Assembly (NCBI GenBank): GCA_034431315.1
Contig: DAOUDK010000148.1
Location: forward strand, 1-40,403
DNA length: 40,403 bases
Direction: 5' to 3'
Origin: JAUWOY01 sp034431315
GTDB lineage: Bacteria; Chloroflexota; Anaerolineae; VGOG01
Shown here piece by piece: positions 35,371 to 40,403 of this stretch (the stretch's first letter is position 1; each line of letters opens with the position of its first letter). The notes beneath the pieces are model-generated. The model ran no database searches. It was not told where the DNA came from and saw only the letters and a program-made list of their open reading frames with translations. Position numbers and translations under genes: made by a program.

Positions 35371-35394
35371 CTTGCCCTGAGCCTGGTCGAAGGG
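35371..35394. repeat. 24-bp unit inserted in-frame in DegT
   Basis: The stretch starts CTTGCCCTGAGC and ends GTCGAAGGG; it is the exact reverse complement of 36297-36320. It adds eight codons, read as part of CPEPGRRVG. Without it the sequence reads FAAYVGARHAI, which is normal for the family. Confidence 0.92.
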
Positions 35395-35673
35395 TCGGGG
35401 CACGCCATGCCATCGCTGTCTCCAGCGGCACGGCTGGCCTACACCTCTGCATCATCGCCGCTGGCGTAGGAGAGGGCGACCTGGTCATCACCACCCCCTT
35501 CTCCTTCGTCGCCTCCGCCAACGTCATCCTCTACCAACGCGCCACCCCCGTCTTCGTGGATATTGACCCTCACACCCTCAACATAGACCCCACCCTCGTC
35601 GCCCAGGCAGTCCACGACCTGACTAAAGGCAGAGATGCCGCAAATCGCTGGCTCCCCCCATCCCTGCGAAATC

Positions 35674-35715
35674 CTCCATCTTCCCCCCTCCATCCTCCAT
35701 CTTCCGTTCTCCCTG
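35674..35715. repeat. Six heptamers replacing the DegT core
   Basis: CTCCATC, TTCCCCC, CTCCATC, CTCCATC, TTCCGTT and CTCCCTG follow in phase. The last unit merges with the codons for S-L of the resumed DegT sequence. Degenerate units continue upstream to about 35652. Confidence 0.8.
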
Positions 35716-36200
35716 CGCAACCAGGGACGAGATGTCTTCGACGCCTGGCTCAACCACACCCGCCTGGGCTATAACTACCGCCTGGACGAGATGAGCGTGG
35801 CCCTGGGCCTGGCCCAACTAAACCGCATCGAAGAGCTGCTGACCAAGCGAGAGCGGGTGGCTCAAATGTACAACCAGTGCCTGGTGGACGTTGAGCTCGT
35901 CGAAACGCCCTACATCGCCCCGACAACCACCCGCATGTCCTGGTTCGTGTACGTCATCCGCCTGGCGCCGGAGGTCAACCGCAACGCAGTCATGGCCGCG
36001 CTGGAGGAGCGGGGCATCCCCTCGCGCCCCTATTTCACCCCCATCCATCTCCAGCCCTTCTACCGGGAGCGCTTCGGCTACCGCGAGGGCGACTTCCCGG
36101 TCACCGAAGCCGTCGCCCGCTCCGTCCTGGCCCTGCCCTTCTCCGGTGTCATGACCGAGGAGCAGGTGGAGTATGTGTGTGAGAATCTGGTTGAGGTGTT

Positions 36201-36377
36201 GCCCCCCTAACCCCCCAACTTTGGGGGGAATTGACCTTGCTCCCCCCAGAATTGGGGGGCCGGGGGGGCTGACTGCATGCCCCCCTAACCCCCCAACCCT
36301 TCGACCAGGCTCAGGGCAAGCTTTGGGGGGAATTGACCTTGCTCCCCCCAGAATTGGGGGGCCGGGGGGGCTGACTG
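36201..36377. repeat. 75-bp GC-rich palindromic repeat, two copies, the second with a 24-bp insertion
   Basis: Copy one is 36201-36275 and copy two is 36279-36377. Each contains CCCCCCAA-CT-TTGGGGGG and a second G6/C6 hairpin. The second copy is longer by exactly 24 bp, the unit at 36297-36320, which sits in the middle of the first hairpin. The first copy also ends the DegT frame with its TAA. Confidence 0.92.
36297..36320. repeat. 24-bp unit inside the second 75-bp repeat
   Basis: It begins CCCTTCGACCAGG and ends CAGGGCAAG. The neighbouring copy without it is an empty-site control a few bases away. Confidence 0.92.
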
Positions 36378-36403
36378 TGCTGCGGCGATAGAAGACGAGG
36401 GAA

Positions 36404-36436
36404 AGGGGAAAATGGAAAATGGACAACGGAAGTAAG
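36404..36436. repeat. Purine-rich heptamers before the second DUF433 gene
   Basis: GAGGGAA, AGGGGAA, AATGGAA, AATGGAC and AACGGAA follow in phase. AAGGAGG at 36434-36440 comes directly after and is a strong ribosome site for the TTG at 36450. Confidence 0.75.
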
Positions 36437-36449
36437 GAGGGCAGAGATC

Positions 36450-37469
36450 TTGGCCGCTGATGACGTTTTCTCTTTACACAACGTGGACTACTCCAAGAAG
36501 GGGATGGAGCAGGAGATCATCGTGGAGGGGCAGCGCAAGCTCCAGACAGTGATCTACTCCACTGTTGACTATCAGGGCGAAAAGTGGTACTATAGATGGA
36601 AGTTGGAAAATGGAAAGGGGAAAAGGGACGAGGGACAAGGGGCAAGGGAAGACGGATTCCATCCTCCAATCTCCATCTTCCATTCTCCATCTTCCATTCT
36701 CCACCTTCCATTCTCCATCTTCCATTCTCCATCCTCCATCTTCCATCCTCCATTCTCCACCTTCCATTCTCCACCTTCCATTCTCCACCTTCCATTCTCC
36801 ACCCTCCATTTTCCATCTTCCATCCTCCATTCTCCACCTTCCATTCTCCACCTTCCATTCTCCATCTTCCATTTTCCATCTTCCATCCTCCATTCTCCAC
36901 CTTCCATTCTCCACCTTCCATTCTCCACCTTCCATTCTCCACCTTCCATTCTCCATCTTCCATTCTCCACCTTCCATTCTCCATCCTCCATTCTCCATTC
37001 TCCATCCTCCATTCTCCATCCTCCATTCTCCATTCTCCATCCTCCATTCTCCATCTTCCATTTTCCATTTTTCATCACCCAGTACAGCCGCCCCAAGGCC
37101 GTTCTGGTCCGCTACGAAGACTATAACGTTCTGGTCGAGCAGGCAGCGGAAGGGCACCCTCGGATCGTCCGCCGGCCCGATATCAGTGGGGGCGAACCAA
37201 TCATCCGAGGGACCCGCATCTCAGTGCGTCACATCGTCGAGCGGGTGCAGGCCGGCCAGTCGGTGGGTGACATTCTGGCCGCTCTCCCTCACCTGACCGC
37301 TACCCAGGTTTACGGTGCCCTCTCGTACTACTACGATCACCAACCTGAGATAGACGGGCTTATCGAAGAGAGCCGGCCCGAGCGGGTGATCGCCGGACAG
37401 CACTTGAAAGTCGAGAAGGTCGCCGAAGGCGTGGCGATCGTTCACAGCGAATACGACTCTAATCCTTGA
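36450..37469 (+). CDS. DUF433 protein gene expanded by a heptamer array
   Basis: The 339-residue frame has three parts. Residues 1-48 (LHNVDYSKKGMEQEIIVEGQ and so on) match no family I know. About 160 residues of low-complexity P-S-I-F-H-L repeats are encoded by 36595-37076. The last 125 residues are a DUF433 protein: RPKAVLVRYEDY, a Phd-like end, then DISGGEPIIRGTRISVRHIV and TATQVYGALSYYYDHQPEIDGL. No DUF5615 partner follows. Expression of the whole frame is doubtful; the DUF433 part may be made from an internal start or be silent. AAGGAGG 9 nt before the TTG supports the start. Confidence 0.55.
   Translation: MAADDVFSLHNVDYSKKGMEQEIIVEGQRKLQTVIYSTVDYQGEKWYYRWKLENGKGKRDEGQGAREDGFHPPISIFHSPSSILHLPFSIFHSPSSIFHPPFSTFHSPPSILHLPFSTLHFPSSILHSPPSILHLPFSIFHFPSSILHSPPSILHLPFSTFHSPPSILHLPFSTFHSPSSILHSPSSILHPPFSILHPPFSIFHFPFFITQYSRPKAVLVRYEDYNVLVEQAAEGHPRIVRRPDISGGEPIIRGTRISVRHIVERVQAGQSVGDILAALPHLTATQVYGALSYYYDHQPEIDGLIEESRPERVIAGQHLKVEKVAEGVAIVHSEYDSNP
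36595..37076. repeat. Large heptamer array with an orientation switch; 60 exact units on the right
   Basis: 36595-36656 are purine-rich units (GATGGAA, AATGGAA, AGGGGAA and so on). At 36657 the strand preference switches and 36657-37076 holds exactly 60 tandem heptamers in 420 bp, each fitting YTCCAYY with one or two changes (unit 2 CTCCAAT, unit 60 TTTCATC). TTCCATT and CTCCACC or CTCCATC often alternate, giving a 14-bp higher period. No stop codon occurs in any frame of either strand in the main part, which explains the long frames seen in all directions. Confidence 0.95.
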
Positions 37470-37478
37470 CCTGCTTCA

Positions 37479-37541
37479 ATCCATTTTCCATCTTCCACTC
37501 TCCGTCATCCCTCATCCACTTTCCATCATCCATTTTCCACC
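37479..37541. repeat. Nine pyrimidine-rich heptamers
   Basis: Units from ATCCATT to TTCCACC run for 63 bp in phase, more diverged than the 60-unit array. They begin 9 bp after the DUF433 stop. Confidence 0.82.
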
Positions 37542-37565
37542 TTTCAGGCATATCCGGAGAACGCG

Positions 37566-37638
37566 GGAACACGGAAGCGCGGAGAGCATGGAAGCACGGA
37601 AGTTCCGTGACTCCGTACCTTCCGTGATTCCGTGTTCC
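37566..37638. repeat. Imperfect 73-bp palindrome of CACGGAAG words
   Basis: The arms 37566-37601 and 37603-37638 match at 28 of 36 positions with one base between them. The outer 11 bp (GGAACACGGAA) are perfect. The arms are built from 8-9 bp ACGGAAG words. No T-tract follows. Confidence 0.8.
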
Positions 37639-37707
37639 AAACTCTAACGGGGATTGCTGCGTCGCTCCGCTAATTCGTGGCAAATAGCGGGCGGGAGGGC
37701 GTCCAAT

Positions 37708-37735
37708 TTGATTTTGAGGGGGGATGGGGTATAAT
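37708..37735 (+). promoter_or_regulatory. Promoter of the coiled-coil membrane protein gene
   Basis: TTGATT at 37708-37713 and a perfect TATAAT at 37730-37735 are separated by 16 bp. GGGAGGTGA at about 37760 is the ribosome site. Confidence 0.65.
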
Positions 37736-37775
37736 ATCAATGACCAACGACCAACTCAACGGGAGGTGAAAGAAG

Positions 37776-38177
37776 ATGCCGGTTGCTATGCCGCAAGTTG
37801 TAAGGCAGGGCTGGGGCGAAGAGGTGGTAGAAGCGTTCGTGCCCTGGTTGCAAGAGGAGATCTACGAAACTGTCAAAGAGAAAGCCGTGCCGCGGGATGA
37901 GTATCGGGAAGTGCTGTCGCGGCTGGATGGGCTGGAGAAGGATGTCTTGGCCATCAAAGAGTCGCTGTTCCAGACGCGGGCCGAGTTCCGCCAGGATCAG
38001 GTCCAGATGCGAGCCGAGTTCCGTGAGGATCTGGGCGAACTCCGCCGGGAAATGCACGAGCGCTTCGACAACATGCATTATCAGATGCTCGTGCAGACCC
38101 GCTGGCTCATCGGTTCGCTGGCGCTGATCGGCACGGTGGTCAGCGTGCTGTTGGCCATCACCCAGTTCACGCCGTAG
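37776..38177 (+). CDS. Coiled-coil protein with a C-terminal membrane anchor
   Basis: A 133-residue protein of unknown function. Residues 45-100 form a heptad-patterned coiled coil with an internal repeat (QTRAEFRQDQVQ and QMRAEFREDLGE). A single span follows (WLIGSLALIGTVVSVLLAI). The ATG at 37776 has a good GGGAGGTGA. It resembles short coiled-coil anchors common in filamentous Chloroflexota and cyanobacteria, but no activity is known. Confidence 0.7.
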   Translation: MPVAMPQVVRQGWGEEVVEAFVPWLQEEIYETVKEKAVPRDEYREVLSRLDGLEKDVLAIKESLFQTRAEFRQDQVQMRAEFREDLGELRREMHERFDNMHYQMLVQTRWLIGSLALIGTVVSVLLAITQFTP

Positions 38178-38232
38178 AGCGAGGGGAGGGAGGGCGGAAG
38201 AGCTGTGATGGCAAGATCAAAGGAGTGTTCCG

Positions 38233-38526
38233 ATGACTGTACAAGTACAAGCGATGCTCAAGACAGTGGCTCAAGAACTCTACCTCTCTCAGGAAGAGTT
38301 ATTGAGGCGGGGTACGCACAGTCTCCTGGAGCGCCAGCTTCGTGAAATCAAGGCCGATATCTTCCAGATCAGCGGCCGTTATGGCGTATCCAGCGTTGAA
38401 GAGATGGAAGCACGCTATCGAGATGGCACTCTGGAAGAGGCCGAGTCCTGGCGCGACCTGCAGCGCCTGGACCACCTGGAGTACAAACGAGATCGTCTTC
38501 TGAAGCTCCTTGAGACCGTATCATGA
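38233..38526 (+). CDS. Small antitoxin-like protein
   Basis: This 97-residue helical protein (LKTVAQELYLSQEELLRRG and SVEEMEARYRDGTLEEAES) looks like the first gene of a two-gene toxin-antitoxin pair whose second gene is a DUF6516-type protein. AAAGGAG precedes the ATG. It overlaps the next, truncated frame by ATGA. Confidence 0.6.
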   Translation: MTVQVQAMLKTVAQELYLSQEELLRRGTHSLLERQLREIKADIFQISGRYGVSSVEEMEARYRDGTLEEAESWRDLQRLDHLEYKRDRLLKLLETVS

Positions 38527-38642
38527 GTCTGGTAAATGTCGGGCGGCTGCGTGAGATCGCCGAAGTGGAGTTTGCTGGCATCGTGGTGGAAGCTTTCATC
38601 CCCGCCGTCAACGAACTCCGTGTCATCTCCTCATGGACCTGA
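38523..38642 (+). pseudogene. Truncated DUF6516-like toxin gene
   Basis: The frame encodes only 39 residues: VNVGRLREIAEVEFAGIVVE and AFIPAVNELRVI, then SSWT and a stop. It is recalled as the start of a DUF6516-type partner of the preceding gene, which normally has over 100 residues. From about 38628 the DNA changes to the start of a nucleotidyltransferase gene (ATG 38633), so a recombination joint removed the toxin body. Confidence 0.55.
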
Positions 38643-38877
38643 CCCACCGCACCCTCTGTCGACTCCTCTCTGACCCAGCCGACGTGGCCCTCGCACCAAC
38701 CCTCGGCCCCGACGACTGGCGCCTGCTGGCCCTGTAGAATAAGTCATATTCCAACTCAGATTCTGCAGAGGGGGCCTATTCCACGGGGCTGGCCGCCACC
38801 GCCCAGCGCGAGGGCGTCGCCCCTCTGCTCTACCACGCCCTCAAGGAGCAGAGGAGCCGAGGCGCGGAGGCGAACAA
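38633..38877 (+). pseudogene. Fragment of a nucleotidyltransferase-like gene, broken by a 56-bp insertion
   Basis: From ATG 38633 the protein reads DLTHRTLCRLLSDPADVAL and DDWRLLAL, then TAG at 38736. The same protein continues after 38788 as LAATAQREGVAPLLYHALKEQ. The 3' end is lost at about 38877. It is paralogous to the gene at 40107. The start resembles NTP_transf_5 proteins (WDxLLALAxRHGVAPLLYHxL). Confidence 0.75.
38725..38794. mobile_element. 56-bp insertion with 7-bp direct flanks
   Basis: The insert is 38732-38787; GCTGGCC lies on both sides (38725-38731 and 38788-38794). Its ends are inverted: CTGTAGAATAAG and, from the other side, CCGTGGAATAGG, matching at 9 of 12. The paralog at 40107 has a single GCTGGCC and no insert, so this is an empty-site comparison. 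It brings the TAG stop. Confidence 0.82.
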
Positions 38878-38903
38878 ACCTATCTGCCCATTACAAGTGG
38901 AGT

Positions 38904-38932
38904 TTGCACCTGCAAGGGAGCTGTGGTATACT
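38904..38932 (+). promoter_or_regulatory. Promoter of the 38976 gene
   Basis: TTGCAC at 38904-38909 and TATACT at 38927-38932 are 17 bp apart. TGTGGTATACT is identical to the promoter at 34.2 kb. GGAGGG at about 38962-38967 is the ribosome site. Confidence 0.7.
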
Positions 38933-38975
38933 ATGTACGAGCCCAAAGGGTCAGAGATAACAGGAGGGCGCATAG

Positions 38976-39200
38976 ATGGAAAAGGTAAGTCTGGAGCAGG
39001 TAAAGCAACAGTATGTTGGTCAGTGGCTGGCTTTCCTGGTTGGCGAGGAGACACCGATGGGGGAACTGTTAGGCCAGCTAATTGCCCACAACCCTGACCG
39101 GAGGGAACTCCACCGAGAACTCAGGGAGAAGAAAGTAGAACGGGCCTATGTCACCTTTGCTGGCCCTGCAGTGAAGCCTGGTTACGCGGTGATCTTGTGA
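38976..39200 (+). CDS. Small hypothetical protein
   Basis: 74 residues, unrecognised: VKQQYVGQWLAFLVGEE, a charged middle (RRELHRELREKK) and a beta-like end (VERAYVTFAGPAVKPGYAVIL). It has its own promoter and a good GGAGGG. Its stop is followed by a purine-rich heptamer block and the AbrB-like gene, so it may be part of a three-gene module. Confidence 0.6.
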   Translation: MEKVSLEQVKQQYVGQWLAFLVGEETPMGELLGQLIAHNPDRRELHRELREKKVERAYVTFAGPAVKPGYAVIL

Positions 39201-39259
39201 TGCGAGAGGGAGAGAGGAAGGGGGAGGATGGAGAGGGGAGGAGGGAAGGGGGAAAATGG
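39201..39259. repeat. Purine-rich 7-bp repeat block forming the start region of the AbrB-like gene
   Basis: Imperfect heptamers of G and A (GGGAGAG, GGGAGGA, GGGAAGG and so on) fill the gap of 55 bp. The last words, GGGGGAAAATGGA, contain the ATG at 39256, so the repeat supplies both the ribosome site and start codon. Confidence 0.7.
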
Positions 39260-39633
39260 AGTGTGTTCGTCAAGTAGTTGGGTCTGAAGGATTGCAGATT
39301 CCGTTGTTGATCATACAGCGCTATGGCCTGCAGCCAGGGACCGGAGTCGTGCTAGAGCTAGAGACAGACGGGATTCGTATCCTGCCGGCTGCTCCTGGGC
39401 AGGAGGAGATCGAAAACCGGGCCTTACGCTACCTGTTAGCGTATCTGGGAGATGCAGCCACCATTAAGGTGGAAAGAGATGACGGCGATTGGCATGTGTC
39501 CGTATATGGTGCGGGCATTGCCGATTCCTTGGGCCGATTGGTCTATTCACCAGCCGGCGAGCTTCTGCTAGATCGCTCTACGCCAGTGGAAGATATGCAT
39601 CAACGAGCAATAGAGGTCGCCTCAGCACAATGA
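39256..39633 (+). CDS. AbrB-like DNA-binding protein with C-terminal extension
   Basis: The 125-residue protein starts with a swapped-hairpin AbrB/SpoVT-like domain (GLQIPLLIIQRYGLQPGTGVVLELETDGIRIL, quoted by its parts: IPLLIIQRYGL, GTGVVLELE). The second half (LGDAATIKVERDDGDWHVSVYG) is unassigned. It overlaps the peptidase-like gene by ATGA. It probably regulates or neutralises its partner. Confidence 0.65.
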   Translation: MECVRQVVGSEGLQIPLLIIQRYGLQPGTGVVLELETDGIRILPAAPGQEEIENRALRYLLAYLGDAATIKVERDDGDWHVSVYGAGIADSLGRLVYSPAGELLLDRSTPVEDMHQRAIEVASAQ

Positions 39634-40079
39634 AGCTGCCAGTTCCTCACTTCAGACAGCAGCTTCCCCATACCCGCTTGCCTGCTTGTGTCCGTATGGT
39701 TCTAGCCTACTGGGGCAAAGAGCACAGTGAAGAAGAACTGGCGCAAGCTCTTGGCACCGTGCCGGTATTGGGAACCCGGCCGGAGAGTGTTGTTGCCGGG
39801 CTGGAGAATATGGGCTACCGTGCCCTGTGGTTCGAGAATGCCACACTCGAACGGCTTCTTGACCTGCTTGTCCATGACTGGCCGGTGGTCGTCTTTGTGC
39901 GAGCAGCCGATCTACCGCATGGCCGCATTGGCTTGCACGCAGTCGTTGTCATTGGCATAGAAGGCGAGCGTGTCACATGCCTGGATCCTAGCCTTGATCG
40001 TGAGTTTAGTTTTGAACTGCCTTCATTTCTGAGGGCCTGGTCTAATCTGAGGCGTCAGGGCCTAATCGTGTGGGTGTAG
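39630..40079 (+). CDS. C39-like cysteine peptidase domain protein
   Basis: The 149-residue protein has the papain-like C39 pattern: QQLPHTRLPACVRMVLAYWG near 9-28 with the oxyanion Gln and catalytic Cys, then GLHAVVVIG with the His and CLDPS with the Asp. It has no signal peptide and no ABC transporter part. With the AbrB-like gene it forms a coupled pair. It could be a toxin-like or a maturation protease; the role is open. Confidence 0.75.
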   Translation: MKLPVPHFRQQLPHTRLPACVRMVLAYWGKEHSEEELAQALGTVPVLGTRPESVVAGLENMGYRALWFENATLERLLDLLVHDWPVVVFVRAADLPHGRIGLHAVVVIGIEGERVTCLDPSLDREFSFELPSFLRAWSNLRRQGLIVWV

Positions 40080-40106
40080 AAGGTTGCCTTTGGTTGGGAT
40101 GGAAAA

Positions 40107-40403
40107 ATGAGAAACCTTGACCTGACCCACCGCACCCTCTGCCGACTCCTCTCCAGCCAGGCCTGTCCTGAGTTCCATCGAAGGGCCTGTCCTGAGTTCC
40201 ATCGAAGGGCCGACGTGGCCCTCACATCAACCCTCGATCCCGACGACTGGCGCCTGCTGGCCGCCACCGCCCGGCGCGAGGGCGTCGCCCCTCTGCTCCA
40301 CCACACCCTCAAGGAGCAGAAGAGCCGAGGGGCAGAGGTGCAGGAGTGCGAGGCTGAACCGTCTTCGTCCCCCCATCTCCCCCTCTCCCCCTCTCCCCAT
40401 CTC
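40107..40403 (+). CDS. Nucleotidyltransferase-like gene, 3' partial, with two inserted 24-bp units
   Basis: The frame from ATG 40107 is open to the window end (99 codons). It reads NLDLTHRTLCRLLSSQA, then twice CPEFHRRA, then DVALTSTLDPDDWRLLAA and REGVAPLLHHTLKEQ. It is the intact-looking paralog of the fragment at 38633. The last codons visible are already in a C/T-rich repeat (40363-40403), so the gene may again be cut by an array beyond the window. Confidence 0.65.
   Translation, partial: MRNLDLTHRTLCRLLSSQACPEFHRRACPEFHRRADVALTSTLDPDDWRLLAATARREGVAPLLHHTLKEQKSRGAEVQECEAEPSSSPHLPLSPSPHL
40162..40209. repeat. Two tandem 24-bp units inserted in-frame
   Basis: The units 40162-40185 and 40186-40209 are identical (start CCTGTCCTGAG, end ATCGAAGGG). 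They match the unit in DegT at most positions. The paralog at 38633 lacks both, reading SDPADVAL at that place. Confidence 0.92.
40363..40403. repeat. C/T-rich repeat at window end
   Basis: CTCCCCC-type words follow each other to the last base. It is similar in composition to the degenerate end of the array at 34.1 kb. Confidence 0.6.

Larger units (their letters stand above)
35253..36210 (+). pseudogene. DegT/DnrJ/EryC1 aminotransferase with internal deletion and repeat insertions
   Basis: The first part (SSPDLTAAEIEAVTQVL, SSGTAGLHL, TTPFSFVASANV) reaches about residue 130. The last part starts at about 35713 in another frame with LRNQGRDVFDAWLNH, GYNYRLDEMSVALGLAQL and PTTTRMSWFVYVIRL. 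The roughly 90 residues that should lie between, with the PLP lysine, are replaced by a short heptamer array at 35674-35715. A 24-bp unit is inserted in-frame at 35371-35394. The 3' end runs into a 75-bp repeat that supplies the TAA stop. It cannot form a normal enzyme. Confidence 0.88.
37470..37775. other. Intergenic repeat zone
   Basis: It contains nine heptamers (37479-37541), a large imperfect palindrome (37566-37638), the dispersed word TAATTCGTGGCAAA (37671-37684) and a promoter (37708-37735). No gene is seen. Confidence 0.8.

Noticed and set aside
36657..37076. A CRISPR array
   Set aside because: The period is 7 bp with no unique spacers between longer repeats, and no cas genes are present.
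36474..37157. Long open frames on the minus strand with WRMENG-type repeats
   Set aside because: They exist only because the heptamer array has no stop codon in any frame; no start region or conserved domain supports them.
37603..37650. Intrinsic terminator at the CACGGAAG palindrome
   Set aside because: The stem has many mismatches and no T-tract follows.
1..40403. rRNA and tRNA genes
   Set aside because: No rRNA-like stretch or tRNA arm pattern was seen by eye, although a tRNA could be missed without a covariance search.

Overview
This window is a surface-polysaccharide (exopolysaccharide or O-antigen-like) biosynthesis locus of about 33 kb, almost entirely on the + strand. A 7 kb accessory tail of small toxin-antitoxin-type genes, gene fragments and short repeats follows it. 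The gene families (DUF433/DUF5615 pairs, a 23S-IVP-type four-helix-bundle protein, AbrB plus C39-like peptidase, NTP_transf_5-like fragments), the mixed base composition and the abundant purine/pyrimidine heptamer repeats suggest an uncultured or environmental Chloroflexota, perhaps Anaerolineae. That assignment is inference; no rRNA or phylogenetic marker lies in the window.

Layout. 1-0.8 kb: the end of an unrelated small gene, dispersed repeats, and a chimeric remnant joining the start of a UDP-GlcNAc 2-epimerase to the end of a sugar-nucleotide epimerase. 0.8-7.7 kb: a tight operon for an activated 2-keto-3-deoxy acid sugar. It holds a NeuB-family synthase without the usual SAF domain, a HAD phosphatase fused to a methyltransferase, a CMP-sugar synthetase, a class III aminotransferase, a VOC protein, a TIM-barrel sugar isomerase, an SDR and a GmhA-like SIS isomerase. 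Together these resemble the Kdo/sialate logic of isomerase, synthase, phosphatase and cytidylyltransferase. 7.9-12.3 kb: a second class III aminotransferase, a GMC oxidoreductase with a small partner, and a sulfotransferase. 12.3-15.8 kb: an AT-rich part with a gene-free scar, an LPG-synthase-TM/AglD-like protein and a GT-C membrane protein. 15.8-33.5 kb: assembly and glycosyltransfer genes, namely an SDR, a Wzx-like flippase, a TPR plus carbohydrate-binding-like protein, a GT-B-like protein, a Wzy-like polymerase, methyltransferases, GT4, GT2 and GT4 enzymes, an epimerase, a YdcF-WecA fusion that may start the lipid-linked chain, and a membrane-bound CapD/FlaA1-type 4,6-dehydratase.

33.5-40.4 kb: an unstable accessory zone. 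Small genes are bracketed by tandem 7-bp repeats, purine-rich before and pyrimidine-rich after a gene. One array has exactly 60 heptamers (420 bp) and is open in all frames. A DegT aminotransferase has lost its core to such an array, and there are truncated copies of a four-helix-bundle gene, a toxin gene and a nucleotidyltransferase gene.

The strongest unusual signals are short insertions whose removal restores reading frames. (1) A 24-bp unit sits in-frame in DegT, inside one copy of a 75-bp repeat, and twice in tandem in a nucleotidyltransferase. (2) A 293-bp element with 24-bp inverted ends and a 10-bp target duplication splits a methyltransferase. (3) A 56-bp element with a 7-bp duplication breaks a nucleotidyltransferase fragment. 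No rRNA, tRNA or CRISPR array was recognised.
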